A DNA stretch of 64,000 nt from Micromonospora pallida (GCF_900090325.1 NZ_FMHW01000002.1:5643001-5707000), one strand, 5' to 3'; numbered from the stretch's first letter, positions 8,351 to 17,049 are shown. Program-made: numbers and translations. The notes: generated from the letters alone by a model not told the origin.

Positions 8351-8590
8351 ATGCCTACCGTTCTTGTCATGGGTGAGGAGGTCCCGGGACCGCTCGTCGG
8401 GCCAGGCGAGATTCTGGCGATGTTGGGCGTGGGCCGTTCGCGGTTCCGGCAGATCATCGTGCATCCGAACTTTCCCCGCCCGTTCCAGACGCTCATGGCC
8501 GGCTCGGTGTGGCTGCGGTCGGACGTGGAGGCGTACATCGCCAAGTACCGCCAGCCCCGCCCCCCAGCCGACGAAGACGAGCCGGGCTGA
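8351..8590 (+). CDS. AlpA/excisionase-like helix-turn-helix protein
   Basis: A 79-residue protein. GEILAMLGVGRSRFRQIIVHPNFPRPF followed by GSVWLRSDVEAYIAKYR is the pattern of AlpA/Xis-type MerR-like winged helices: an HTH, then a beta hairpin, then a helix with W/L-R-x-x-V-E-x-Y/W. Either ATG at 8351 or ATG at 8369 could start it; no good Shine-Dalgarno is visible for either. It is divergent from the small hypothetical operon. Such proteins often belong to mobile or accessory DNA, but no integrase is nearby. Confidence 0.65.
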   Translation: MPTVLVMGEEVPGPLVGPGEILAMLGVGRSRFRQIIVHPNFPRPFQTLMAGSVWLRSDVEAYIAKYRQPRPPADEDEPG

Positions 8591-8711
8591 CGCGCTGCGA
8601 CGGGTGGGTGGAGCACCTGATCTACGCAGGTGCTCTGGGCTCGGTTCCACTGCTCGCGGCAGAAGATGAGTACGACAACTCATCCTCTTCGTACCGCTGG
8701 CCAGCACCCTT

Positions 8712-9410
8712 GTGACCATGGCTCCTCGTCGCCTGATAAAGCTGGCAACGGTCGCAGCTCTGGTTCTCATGCTGGCGGCGTGCGGGTCAGACGCGCCCAC
8801 GCGGGACGAAGCCACCCGGGAAGCGCAATCGGCCGCAGTCCGACAGGCAAGCGCGTCGAAGGCCGAGCAGATCAGCACGGTGCTCTCCGCCGCGGCCCAG
8901 CCGTCGCCGCTCAAACCGGTCGCCACAGCAACACTCGACATCTGCCACGCCGGAGATACCAATGGCCTGTGGGGCCACGACGAGTACCGCCTCACCTGCC
9001 GCCTCAGCGAGACCAGGTACTTCGGGACTGGCAGCGACCTTCTGGATGTGCTGCGCGAGGTCGACAAGGGCGCCAAGGCTTCCGGTCTGATGCCAGCCAC
9101 CACCTCGGCCATCGAAGATGTCGAGAGGTACTACGCGGCGAACGGCAGGACCGAAGACGGGCTACTGCTGCCCCTACCGGGGTTGAGCTACTTCGCCCCT
9201 GGGCACGACTCGCCGATTTGGGTCGGGTGGTCGCAGGTCAGCGACCCGCTGAACAGTCAATCGGTCCCGGACCTCACCTGGCCGACCGTCTTCGTCGAGG
9301 CCCAACCGGTCGACCTCGACGCACTGCGGGTTGGTCCGCTGCAAAGGCACCAGTATCTCGTCACCATCTCCTCGTGGACCAGGTACTACGAAGCTCCCTG
9401 GCCCTCCTGA
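8712..9410 (+). CDS. Putative secreted lipoprotein of unknown function
   Basis: A 232-residue protein with a lipoprotein signal: basic start MAPRRLIK, hydrophobic stretch, then the lipobox LAAC near residue 24. The start is GTG 8712 or ATG 8718. The mature part begins with an Ala/Gln/Ser-rich helical segment and has a single cysteine pair near residues 78 and 97 (DICHAG and LTCRLS). I recognise no domain. Codon use is less extremely GC-biased than in neighbouring housekeeping genes, in keeping with the accessory look of 7.6-9.9 kb. Confidence 0.65.
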   Translation: MTMAPRRLIKLATVAALVLMLAACGSDAPTRDEATREAQSAAVRQASASKAEQISTVLSAAAQPSPLKPVATATLDICHAGDTNGLWGHDEYRLTCRLSETRYFGTGSDLLDVLREVDKGAKASGLMPATTSAIEDVERYYAANGRTEDGLLLPLPGLSYFAPGHDSPIWVGWSQVSDPLNSQSVPDLTWPTVFVEAQPVDLDALRVGPLQRHQYLVTISSWTRYYEAPWPS

Positions 9411-9471
9411 CGAGCATGCAGCCCCTGCAGCTCTGCGTACAGCCCGACCACCCAACAGACCGCTCGTCGAG

Positions 9472-9486
9472 GCAGAACTTTTCTGC
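9472..9486. repeat. Short perfect inverted repeat downstream of the lipoprotein gene
   Basis: GCAGAA-CTT-TTCTGC, 6-bp arms with a 3-base loop, 62 bp after the lipoprotein stop and 111 bp before the small ORF at 9597. It could be a weak terminator or a protein site. Confidence 0.35.
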
Positions 9487-9596
9487 AGTAATGCGTACGG
9501 CCGGGTTGATTGGCACTCCCGCTGCCAGGGCCCCGTCCAACTGGCGGCGCGCGACTGAGGCTCGACAAGATCTGGCCGCGCTGCCAGGCTGGCGAG

Positions 9597-9818
9597 ATGT
9601 CGGACGCCTACGTCGTCGGGGATCCGGACGGGCTCTCCCCGCTGCTGGTCGCGCTTCGCGACGCCATCTCCCGGGAGCTGCACGCGCAGCTCGCCCTGCG
9701 GGCCGAGCGGATCGAACTCGACGCCGTACCAGAGGTCGCCTACCAGATCACCCGCCAGGTGGAACGGACGCTGGCGACCTGGTCTCCGGCCGCTCAGTCG
9801 GCACCGCAGAATGTATAA
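9597..9818 (+). CDS. Small hypothetical protein
   Basis: A 73-residue ORF beginning MSDAYVVGDPDGLSPLL at ATG 9597. It looks largely helical (LRDAISRELHAQLALRAERIELDAV) and has no motif I know. The TAA stop at 9816-9818 is unusual in this genome and falls inside an AT-rich inverted repeat. The longer frame opening at 9510 has no start signal. Moderately likely to be real. Confidence 0.5.
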   Translation: MSDAYVVGDPDGLSPLLVALRDAISRELHAQLALRAERIELDAVPEVAYQITRQVERTLATWSPAAQSAPQNV

Positions 9819-9847
9819 CTACACTTCTTATAACTGTGGTTATACAT
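9811..9847. promoter_or_regulatory. AT-rich alternative-hairpin element
   Basis: ATGTATAAC at 9811-9819 and GTTATACAT at 9839-9847 form a perfect 9-bp inverted repeat. A second TATAAC at 9829-9834 can pair with the same GTTATA (9839-9844) as a tight 6-bp stem with loop TGTG. The left arm includes the stop codon of the small ORF and a TTTT follows. The AT content is striking against the background. Confidence 0.55.
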
Positions 9848-9911
9848 TTTGCTGACAGGTGTCGGTCCGGCGTGACGTACGCAGCGGGCATCTGTCTGGC
9901 CGGGAACTCGG

Positions 9912-10631
9912 TCAGGAAGTCGAGTGCGCCCCTGGTAGCGGCAGCGGCTCAACGACCGCGCCCTCGGCGGGGACGCCGTACTCCCTGGTGTGGAACTGCC
10001 TCGCGCCGCGCGGCCGTTCGCGGAAGTGCCGGAACGCCATCGGGACGCCTCGCGCGACGGAGAAGTCCCGGGTCTCCATGACCTGCATGTGCAGATGCGG
10101 CTGGGTCGAGTTGCCGGAGTTGCCACAGGCCGCGACGTGCTGCCCTGCCGTCACCACTTCCCCGGGGCTGACCCGGACGGAACCGGCCCGCAGGTGGACG
10201 AGCGCGACGAACGCGCCACCGGGGAGCGCGATGACCAGGTAGTTGCCGGCCACCGCACGTACGCCCTGCCGGACCCGGGCCGCCTGACCGAGCATGTAGG
10301 GCACGAGGGCCAGTTGTGAGCGCCGCCCGGCGTGGTCGATCTCGCCGTCGTGCACCTCGACGACGGTGCCGTCGGCGGGGGCCAGGATCGGTCGACCGTA
10401 GGCGAAGAACCGGTCCGCCGGTTCGGTGGCGAGGAAGGTCCGCCAGTCCCGGTGGCCGGCGGTCCGGCGGCGCTCGTCCACCCCGACGAAGTCGATGGCG
10501 TACCGCTCACCGAACAGGTCCGTCCCGTGGCTCGGGACCCGCCGGGCCGGACTGTTCCGGGCCAGCCACAGCCCCGTGAACGGTAGCGAGAGCGCGACCT
10601 CCGGGTGCCGCGAAGACTCCTTCTCGACCAC
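9912..10631 (-). CDS. M23 family metallopeptidase-like protein
   Basis: A 239-residue LytM/peptidase M23 fold protein. The zinc-site segments are visible: SHGTDLFGERYAIDF near residues 34-48, a central VALVHLRAG, and the HxH motif in STQPHLHMQV near residue 186, after the beta-lytic block VTAGQHVAACGNSGNS. There is no signal peptide, so it is either cytosolic or exported by another route; that is unusual for a cell-wall endopeptidase. The start GTG at 10631 is the longest plausible. It converges with the small ORF across the AT-rich hairpin. Confidence 0.8.
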   Translation of the reverse strand: MVEKESSRHPEVALSLPFTGLWLARNSPARRVPSHGTDLFGERYAIDFVGVDERRRTAGHRDWRTFLATEPADRFFAYGRPILAPADGTVVEVHDGEIDHAGRRSQLALVPYMLGQAARVRQGVRAVAGNYLVIALPGGAFVALVHLRAGSVRVSPGEVVTAGQHVAACGNSGNSTQPHLHMQVMETRDFSVARGVPMAFRHFRERPRGARQFHTREYGVPAEGAVVEPLPLPGAHSTS

Positions 10632-10764
10632 GGCGACAGCCTAGCCAGGCCGGACCAGTCCCCGTCCGTCACTGACCGCCCCCAGCCCGTCACACCCTCC
10701 TCATAGGATTCAGTCCGCTGCTCGGCCGAACGGTCCGAGCGGCTCACCCTCCCTGAGGAGTCCC

Positions 10765-12120
10765 ATGGCACTTGTGCGTGTTACCCGCACGTTCCAGGTC
10801 GGCGCGGCGGCGCTCGCGGCGGCAACCCTGGTCGGCATGGCGGCGAACCCCGCAGCGGCGGAGACCGACCCCGGCTGGGTCAGTGGCTGGCTCAGCGACA
10901 CCACCGTCGGTGCCGCCGGTGCCCCCGGCCGGACCGCTGCTCTCAGCCTGAGCAGCAGCGGAGCGACCAATCCCCGGGTCGTCTTCGACCTGAGCGGGCT
11001 GACCGGAGTCGCTACCGCCACCTTCCCGGACTGGTGTGTCACCGCCGGCGCCGGGGTCACGTGCCCGATGCCGCCCACCGCCACCCCGGACGAGTTCGGC
11101 ACGCTGAACGGCACCGTGCCGGTCGTGCTGCGGGGCGTCCCCGGTGCCGCCGACGGCGCGGCCGGGACGATCGGCTACACCGTGCTGGCCGACGGCGTCG
11201 ACGGCGAGACCCAGCAGGCCGCTGTCTCGGTGCACGCCGGGCCGGACGTGGTCAGCCTGGTCAACGAGTACGTCGACGATGTCGACACCGGCGACACCCT
11301 CGCCATGCAGGTGGCCCTGACCAGCGCCGGCAACGTGGCGGTGTCCGGTCTCCGGCTCACCATCCGGTTCCCGGTCGGGCTGGAGCCCGCCGCCTACCGC
11401 AACTGTGGCTACGGTGCGGGCGGCCAGCTCAGCACCATCGTGGTCTGCGTCATCCCGGGCACGTTTTCCCCCGGGCTGAGCTACCAGGTTCCGGGCGGCT
11501 TCGCCACCACGGTCGGCCCGGCCGCCCTCGGTGACAAGCGGATCGTGCAGACGGTGGAGCCGGCCACGACCGCCGGCCCGCCGCCTGAGGGTGTGGTACT
11601 GGAGCGACGTCCCGCCGACAGCGCCCTCCGGCTCCGCCAGGTGGGTGTGCCGGTCGATGTCCTGAGCGCCGACCACCAGTACCCGTCCGGCCAGTACTAC
11701 CTGCGCGACGTCCCCGGCGCGTTCGACGTGGTGGCGCTCGGTGCCGCCGCCACCGGTTCGGTGGGCGACACGGTGACGGTCCAGGTCGGCATCCGCAACG
11801 ACGGCCCGGGCGTCCCGGACGGCACCATCTCCGGCGGGCATGCGGCTCTCTTCGCCTTCGTCCCGCCGGCCGGCACGGTCGTTGCCAACCAGCCGACGGG
11901 CTGCTCGCCCACGGGCGACGGAGAGGGCGGCGAGGAGCCGGTGACCTGGTACTGCACCAAGCCGGGTGGCGTCTTCGCGGCCGGCGAGACCTTCCTGGTC
12001 GGCTTCGACCTGCGGATCGACGGCCCACTCGACGCCGCAGGCGAGGTCCGCATCCCGTACGGCTACCCGCGGACGGACGACAACCCGGCGAACGACAGCG
12101 CCCCCGTGACCATCTCCTGA
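10765..12120 (+). CDS. Secreted protein with DUF11-like repeats
   Basis: A 451-residue exported protein with a clear Sec signal peptide (basic MALVRVTRTFQ, hydrophobic Ala/Val/Leu core, cleavage after NPAAAE near residue 33). GAGGAG precedes the ATG. At least two Ig-like DUF11-type modules can be seen: one with SAGNVAVSGLRLTIRFPVGL near residue 190 and one with GIRNDGPGVPDG near residue 350, ending in NPANDSAPVTIS. There is no LPxTG or membrane anchor at the C-terminus, so it is probably released or loosely wall-bound. Function unknown. Confidence 0.75.
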   Translation: MALVRVTRTFQVGAAALAAATLVGMAANPAAAETDPGWVSGWLSDTTVGAAGAPGRTAALSLSSSGATNPRVVFDLSGLTGVATATFPDWCVTAGAGVTCPMPPTATPDEFGTLNGTVPVVLRGVPGAADGAAGTIGYTVLADGVDGETQQAAVSVHAGPDVVSLVNEYVDDVDTGDTLAMQVALTSAGNVAVSGLRLTIRFPVGLEPAAYRNCGYGAGGQLSTIVVCVIPGTFSPGLSYQVPGGFATTVGPAALGDKRIVQTVEPATTAGPPPEGVVLERRPADSALRLRQVGVPVDVLSADHQYPSGQYYLRDVPGAFDVVALGAAATGSVGDTVTVQVGIRNDGPGVPDGTISGGHAALFAFVPPAGTVVANQPTGCSPTGDGEGGEEPVTWYCTKPGGVFAAGETFLVGFDLRIDGPLDAAGEVRIPYGYPRTDDNPANDSAPVTIS

Positions 12121-12132
12121 TCCCGAATCGAC

Positions 12133-12169
12133 GCGACCGCCGGCTGCCCGTCAGGGCGCCGGCGGTCGC
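12133..12169. terminator. Strong bidirectional hairpin terminator
   Basis: A perfect 12-bp stem GCGACCGCCGGC / GCCGGCGGTCGC with a 13-nt loop, followed by CTTT, lying between the convergent secreted-protein gene and ccsB. Confidence 0.85.
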
Positions 12170-12185
12170 CTTTACCGGCCGTGGA

Positions 12186-13172
12186 TCAGTCGAGGCCGCC
12201 GTACGAGTGCAGGCCCTCGAAGAAGATGTTCACGCCGAACAGGTTCATCAGCATGGTCAGGAAGCCCAGCACGGCGATCCAGGTGGCCACGTTGCGCTTC
12301 ACGCTCGGCGTGGCGCGGGCGTGCAGGTAGCCGGCGTAGATCACCCAGGAGATGAACGACCAGGTCTCCTTCGGGTCCCAGCCCCACGGCCGACCCCAGG
12401 ACGCCTCGGCCCAGATCGCGCCCGCGATGACCGCGAAGGTGAAGACCGGGAAGGCGAACGCGTGCAGCGCGAAGGTGAGCCGCTCCAGGCTCTCCGCCGA
12501 CGGCATACGCTTCGCCAGGGTGTACGGGAAGCTCCGCTTGCCCCGCTCGTACCCTGCGCGCATCAGGTAGGTCACCGCCGGCACCACACCGAGCAGGAAG
12601 AGACCGGAGGCGAAGACCACCGTCGAGACGTGGATGACGAACCAGTACGAGTTGAGCGCCGGCACCAACGGCACCACCGGTACGTAGAGCACCAGCTCGG
12701 CGGTGGCCAGCAGGAGCACCATGACCAGGGTCAGGAACAGCCCGAGGCGACGCAGCGAGGGGCGCTTCCAGAGCACCGCGAGCCAGCTCGCGACCCCGAT
12801 GAACGAGACCGTCAGCACGAACTCGTACATGTTGCCCCAGGGCATCCGGTCGGCGGCGACGCCCCGGCTGGCCAGGCCCGCGAGGTGCAGCAGGGCGGCG
12901 ACCGCGGTGGCGACGACGGCGATCCGACCGGCCAACCGGCCCCGCCCACCCGGACGCGCCGGCGGCTTCACACCAGCGTCCGAGCCCGCCTCGGTGACGA
13001 CCGGGCCGCCGCCGGATCCGCCGACCCCCGCACCGACCAGCTCGCGGGCGGGCGTCGCGGCCATCGCCCGGGTACGGGCGTTGCCGAGGGCGTACTCGAC
13101 GGCGTGGCAGATCATCGCGACCAGGTACGTGAGGATCGCGAAGGTCACCAGCTGATCGGAGAGCGCGGACAT
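12186..13172 (-). CDS. ccsB: Cytochrome c biogenesis protein CcsB (ResC/CcsA family)
   Basis: A polytopic membrane protein of 328 residues. The haem-handling tryptophan-rich motif WGWDPKETWSFISWVIYAGYLH is near the C-terminal third, in the usual position. With ResB it forms the system II synthetase that exports haem and attaches it to apocytochrome c. Starts at 13175 (GTG) and 13172 (ATG) are both possible; ATG overlaps the resB stop as TGATG. A Gly/Pro/Ala-rich cytoplasmic insert follows the first membrane segment. It is the last gene of the hemL-ccsB operon. Confidence 0.93.
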   Translation of the reverse strand: MSALSDQLVTFAILTYLVAMICHAVEYALGNARTRAMAATPARELVGAGVGGSGGGPVVTEAGSDAGVKPPARPGGRGRLAGRIAVVATAVAALLHLAGLASRGVAADRMPWGNMYEFVLTVSFIGVASWLAVLWKRPSLRRLGLFLTLVMVLLLATAELVLYVPVVPLVPALNSYWFVIHVSTVVFASGLFLLGVVPAVTYLMRAGYERGKRSFPYTLAKRMPSAESLERLTFALHAFAFPVFTFAVIAGAIWAEASWGRPWGWDPKETWSFISWVIYAGYLHARATPSVKRNVATWIAVLGFLTMLMNLFGVNIFFEGLHSYGGLD

Positions 13173-14914
13173 CACTCGGTCCCTTCTCGCGAGCCCGGGG
13201 CGGGCCGACTGGCGGAACCTGCCCCGCCGGCGCCTCGGACCTCGTCGACGAGCTGCATGAATTCGGCGGCGAACCCGGGGTACTCGGTGCGCGGCAGCCC
13301 ACCGACCTCCACCAAACTACTACCGCCCGTCGTGGATCTTCCGGCCGGGTCGTCGGTGCTGTTCGTCGTCGCGGCGGCGGGGTCGCCCGTTCCCGCCGGA
13401 AGGACCGCGCCGCCGGGGCCGCCCGTGCCGGCAGGGAGAACCGTGCCGCCCGTCCCGGCCGGGAGCACCCGGAACCACACCCGTCGCCGGCGGCCGAAGA
13501 GCGAACCCATCAGGCCGACCAGGAGCACGCCGCAGCTCACCAGCATCAGCGTCGAGCCCGGGTCGTAGCGGACGGAGAGGGTGATGAACGGCTCGGTGCC
13601 GAGGAACTCGACCGAGGTGCCGTCGTCCAGCGTCCACTTCTCACCCGGCTTGAGCAGCTTCGCGTCGCCGAGCTGCTTGAGCTTGCCGTTGCGGACCTGC
13701 CGCTGGTCGAGCTGGTACACCGAGCCGGGGATGCCGGCGTCCACACCCAGGTTGCCCCGGTACGCGACCAGGAAGACCGCCGGGTTCCGCTCGGTCGGGT
13801 GCTCCGACCGCACGTACGGCGGGGCGTCCGGCGCGGTGGGCAGGTAGAGCCCCTCGAAGGCGATCTGGAGGTCCGGGTCGCGCTTGCCGGTCGCCGGGTC
13901 GACGTTGATGTCCGGGAACATCGCCACACCCTCGCCGGTGAGCGTGTTGTCCATGGTCAGGAAGGGCACCGTCGAGGTCTGCGAGTCGCCGTTGCGGTCG
14001 GTGTACCGGATGACCGGCGCGTACCCGTGGCCAAGCAGGTAGACGTTCGCCCCGTCGAGGCGCAACGGCGAGTTGACCGAGAACTCCTCCCGGCGGTCCG
14101 CCTTCCCGTCCTCGGAGACGGTCACCGTGGCGTTGTAGAACTCCGGCTGACCGGACTCCAGGAACCGGGCGTCGAACTTGTCCAGGGTCAGGCAGAACGG
14201 GGGCAGGTCCGGGCTCTGCACCCGGGCACCGAACTTCGACTCGGCGTACTGGAACTGGGTGTTGCAAAAGGCGTTGTCCGGACCGGCGACCAGGAGGCGG
14301 TTGCCGCTCCAGCCGTACCACGAGCCGAGCGCGACACCGATCAGCACCGCGATCATCGAGGTGTGGAAGAGGAGGTTCCCGGTCTCCTTGAGGTACCCCT
14401 TCTCGGCGGAGACCTCGTTGCCCCGGACCACCACCCGCCAGCGGCGGCGGCGCAGCACCGCCGCGATGGCCTCCGGGTCGCCGTCGTGGTCGGTCAGGAC
14501 CGTGTGCTGCGGCAGCCGCTCCAGCCGCTTCGGCGCCGCCGGCGGTACGGCCCGCAGCGCGCGTACGTGGTCGCGCAGCCGGGGCACGATGCAGCCGACC
14601 AGCGAGGTGAACAGCAGCAGGTAGATCGCGGAGAACCAGACCGAGCCGAAGACCTCGAACCCGCCGATCCGGTCCAGCGTCGAGGCCAGGTCGGGGTGCT
14701 CGGCGAAGAAGTCGTCCACGTCCTCCGGGTTGACCCCACGCTGCGGCAGCACCGAGCCGGGGACGGCGGCGACCGCGAGCAGGAAGAGCAGGACCAGCGC
14801 GGTACGCATGCTGGTGAGCTGCCGCCACGAGTTGCGCAGCAGGGCCAGCAGCGGGTTGGGCCGGCGCGGGGCCGGCGGGGACGGCGTCGCCGGCCGGTCG
14901 TCGACGATCGCCAT
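13172..14914 (-). CDS. resB: Cytochrome c biogenesis protein ResB
   Basis: A 580-residue ResB/Ccs1 protein. Three N-terminal membrane segments lie near residues 35-55, 85-105 and 185-205, followed by a large extracytoplasmic domain and a last segment near residue 490 (LMLVSCGVLLVGLMGSLFG). The ATG at 14914 is chosen because it overlaps the ccdA stop as TGATG. After the last membrane segment the tail carries three copies of VLPAGTG, a low-complexity repeat absent from the ResB core. It partners with CcsB in haem delivery. Confidence 0.92.
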   Translation of the reverse strand: MAIVDDRPATPSPPAPRRPNPLLALLRNSWRQLTSMRTALVLLFLLAVAAVPGSVLPQRGVNPEDVDDFFAEHPDLASTLDRIGGFEVFGSVWFSAIYLLLFTSLVGCIVPRLRDHVRALRAVPPAAPKRLERLPQHTVLTDHDGDPEAIAAVLRRRRWRVVVRGNEVSAEKGYLKETGNLLFHTSMIAVLIGVALGSWYGWSGNRLLVAGPDNAFCNTQFQYAESKFGARVQSPDLPPFCLTLDKFDARFLESGQPEFYNATVTVSEDGKADRREEFSVNSPLRLDGANVYLLGHGYAPVIRYTDRNGDSQTSTVPFLTMDNTLTGEGVAMFPDINVDPATGKRDPDLQIAFEGLYLPTAPDAPPYVRSEHPTERNPAVFLVAYRGNLGVDAGIPGSVYQLDQRQVRNGKLKQLGDAKLLKPGEKWTLDDGTSVEFLGTEPFITLSVRYDPGSTLMLVSCGVLLVGLMGSLFGRRRRVWFRVLPAGTGGTVLPAGTGGPGGAVLPAGTGDPAAATTNSTDDPAGRSTTGGSSLVEVGGLPRTEYPGFAAEFMQLVDEVRGAGGAGSASRPAPGSREGTE

Positions 14915-15834
14915 CAGATGCTCACCTCGCCCACCCCGAAGGTGGTCTGCAACCAGATCACGAAGCTCTGCCAACCCCCGGTGACCAGGGCCAGCCCGAT
15001 CAGAACCAGCAGCACCCCGCCGACCCGGGTGACCCAGCGGCTGTTGCGCCGGATCAGCCGGAAGACCCCGAGCAGCCGCTGGAACGCCAGCCCGAAGACC
15101 ACGAACGGCAGGCCCAGCCCCAGGCAGTACGCCACGGCGAGCACCACCGCCCGGTCGGTCTGCCCACCGGCGGCGGCCATGCCGAGCACCGCGCCGAGGG
15201 TCGGGCCGGTGCAGGGCATCCAGCTCAGCGCGAAGACCGCGCCGAAGACGGGTGCGCCGGCCAGGCCGGCCGACGGCAGCCGGTGGATCCGGAACTCCCG
15301 CTGGAGACCGGGCAGCACCCCGACGAAGGCGAGCCCCAGCACCATGACCAACGCGCCGATGCCGATCTCCAGCGCCCGCTCGTACGCAAAGAGGACCTTG
15401 CCGACGCTGGCGAAGAGGATCGCGGTGGCCGTGAAGACCGCGGTGAAACCGGCGATGAAGAGCAGCGTCCCGGCGAGCACCCGCCCCTTCACCGCGGCGG
15501 TCGACGACGTCTGCTGTCGCTGTCGCACCCCGACCGCAGTGCCGCCGCCGACTGGGGTGCCGCCGGCTGAGGTGGTGCCGGCTGAGGTGGTGCCGCCACC
15601 GGATGGGGTGGTTGCAGGGGACCCTTCCTCGGCAGAATCCGGTAACAGGGGTCCCCTGCTACCACCCCGGCCCTCCAGGTCGGCGCCGGCCAGGCCGGTG
15701 ACGTACGACAGGTAGCCCGGAACCAGCGGCAGGACGCACGGGGAGAGGAAGCTGACCAGCCCGGCGAGCGCCGCCGCGCCGATCGCCAGCAGCAGTGGGC
15801 CGCTCTCGGCAAGGGTGCGGAAGGTCTCGCCCAT
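14914..15834 (-). CDS. ccdA: Cytochrome c biogenesis protein CcdA carrying an in-frame repeat insertion
   Basis: A thiol-electron conduit of the DsbD/CcdA family, 306 residues, about six membrane segments. The reactive cysteines lie in SFLSPCVLPLVPGYLSY in segment 1 and in LSWMPCTGPTLGAVLG in segment 4. Between segments 1 and 2 is an unusually long loop of about 65 residues including GGSRGPLLPDSAEEGSPATT and Thr/Gly repeats; the DNA there (15607-15666) is a 60-bp palindromic repeat that also occurs outside genes at 49530-49589. The start overlaps the tlpA stop (TGATG). It should carry electrons to the TlpA/ResA partner. Confidence 0.92.
   Translation of the reverse strand: MGETFRTLAESGPLLLAIGAAALAGLVSFLSPCVLPLVPGYLSYVTGLAGADLEGRGGSRGPLLPDSAEEGSPATTPSGGGTTSAGTTSAGGTPVGGGTAVGVRQRQQTSSTAAVKGRVLAGTLLFIAGFTAVFTATAILFASVGKVLFAYERALEIGIGALVMVLGLAFVGVLPGLQREFRIHRLPSAGLAGAPVFGAVFALSWMPCTGPTLGAVLGMAAAGGQTDRAVVLAVAYCLGLGLPFVVFGLAFQRLLGVFRLIRRNSRWVTRVGGVLLVLIGLALVTGGWQSFVIWLQTTFGVGEVSI
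15607..15666. repeat. 60-bp palindromic repeat, copy A, inside ccdA
   Basis: The right arm (15646-15666) is identical over 21 bases to the right arm of the intergenic copy at 49569-49589, while the left arm (15607-15627) has a few mismatches. Read in the ccdA sense the 60 bases match the other copy at about 53 positions. The length is a multiple of three, so the reading frame is kept. Confidence 0.85.
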
Positions 15835-16394
15835 CAGCGGGCGCCTTCGGCGGCGACCCGCTCGACGACGGGTTGCAGGTCGTCCTGGAGGACCGCGCCC
15901 CGGCGCAGCGCCGCGATCCGTCCCTCCCGGTCGAGGACGATGGTCGCCGGGATCGCGTTCGGCGCGATGTCGAAGTCCAGGGCGGTACGGCCGGGCGGGT
16001 CGAAGAGGCTCGGGTAGGTGACCCCGAAGTTCTTCTCGAAGGCCTTCGCCTTGTCCCGGCTGTCGGTCACGTTGATGCCGAGGAAGGTCACCCCGGAGCC
16101 CTTGGTCGCCTGGTAGGTGTTCTCCAGGTCGTCGGCCTCGGCCCGGCAGGGGTTGCACCAGGAACCCCAGAAGTTGATCACGACGACCTTGCCCCGGTCC
16201 TGGTCGAGGTCGTAGTTGCCGCCGCCGAGGAGTTCCCCGGTGACGTCGGGTGCGTTGCCGCGCTGGTCGGGGGCGCACTCCAGGAAGCCGTCCCGGGTGA
16301 CGCAGCGCTGCTCGGCGCCCTCGGCGGTACACCCGGCCAGCGCCACCGTGGCGACGGTGACGAGCAGACCGGCGGTCCACCTCCGGGCGTCCAT
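15834..16394 (-). CDS. TlpA/ResA-like thioredoxin-fold lipoprotein
   Basis: A 186-residue protein with a lipobox VALAGC near residue 21, so it is anchored outside the membrane. The thioredoxin active site is FWGSWCNPCRAEADDL near residues 75-90 and the cis-proline region is NAIPATIVLDREG. It should keep apocytochrome c cysteines reduced, receiving electrons from CcdA, whose gene overlaps its stop. ATG 16394 overlaps the upstream phosphatase gene stop as TGATG. This order matches my memory of the Mycobacterium Rv0526-Rv0529 block. Confidence 0.92.
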   Translation of the reverse strand: MDARRWTAGLLVTVATVALAGCTAEGAEQRCVTRDGFLECAPDQRGNAPDVTGELLGGGNYDLDQDRGKVVVINFWGSWCNPCRAEADDLENTYQATKGSGVTFLGINVTDSRDKAKAFEKNFGVTYPSLFDPPGRTALDFDIAPNAIPATIVLDREGRIAALRRGAVLQDDLQPVVERVAAEGAR

Positions 16395-17044
16395 CAGGCC
16401 CCCTTGGCTGTCCGGGCGGTCGGCGACATGGCGATCAGGTGGGCGGCCGGCTCGGAGTAGCCGACGCCGACGATCTTCGCCCCCTCGAAGTGGAACGAGG
16501 TGAGGCTGGCCAGGCCGCACTGCCGGCGGCGCGGGTCGTGCCAGAGCCGCTTGCGCTCGACGTGCCGGCGCAGTGTCCAGATCGGGAGCTGGTGGGAGAC
16601 GCAGACCGCCTCGCGTCCCTCGGCGGCGACCCGGGCGGCGTGCAGCGCGGCGAACATCCGCTCGGCGATCGTCCGGTACGCCTCGCCCCACGAGGGGGTC
16701 ATCGGGTCCCGCAGCACCCACCAGTTGCGCGGGTCACGGAAGGAGCCGTCCCCTGGCGAGACCTTCTTGCCCTCGAACCAGTTGGCGCTCTCGATCAGCC
16801 GCTCGTCCACCCCGATCGGGAGGCCGAACTGCGCGGCGATCGGCTCGGCGGTCTGCTGGGCACGCTCCAGCGGGCTCGCCACCACGTGCACGACGTCCCG
16901 GTCGGCCAGGCCCTGGGCGGCGGCCTTGGCCATCTGCACGCCCAACTCGGAGAGGCGGAACCCGGGCAACCGGCCGTAGAGGATCTGGTCGGGGTTGTGC
17001 ACCTCGCCGTGCCGCAGCACGTGGACCACCGTCTTGCTGCTCAC
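16394..17044 (-). CDS. Histidine phosphatase family protein
   Basis: A 216-residue phosphoglycerate-mutase-like protein. The phosphohistidine motif is VLRHGEVHNP at the N-terminus, the second arginine lies in ASPLERAQQT, and the second histidine in AVCVSHQLPIW. The GTG at 17044 is chosen as it comes just after the catalytic segment must begin and follows GGGGGTAGGTGC within the end of hemL, five bases downstream of its stop. The usual position between hemL and the thioredoxin gene suggests a conserved, still unclear, role tied to haem or cytochrome biogenesis. Confidence 0.9.
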   Translation of the reverse strand: MSSKTVVHVLRHGEVHNPDQILYGRLPGFRLSELGVQMAKAAAQGLADRDVVHVVASPLERAQQTAEPIAAQFGLPIGVDERLIESANWFEGKKVSPGDGSFRDPRNWWVLRDPMTPSWGEAYRTIAERMFAALHAARVAAEGREAVCVSHQLPIWTLRRHVERKRLWHDPRRRQCGLASLTSFHFEGAKIVGVGYSEPAAHLIAMSPTARTAKGA

Positions 17045-17049
17045 CGCAC

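Noticed and set aside
8351..8590. A prophage or integrative element boundary around the AlpA-like protein
   Set aside because: No integrase, phage gene, tRNA or direct repeats were found near it.
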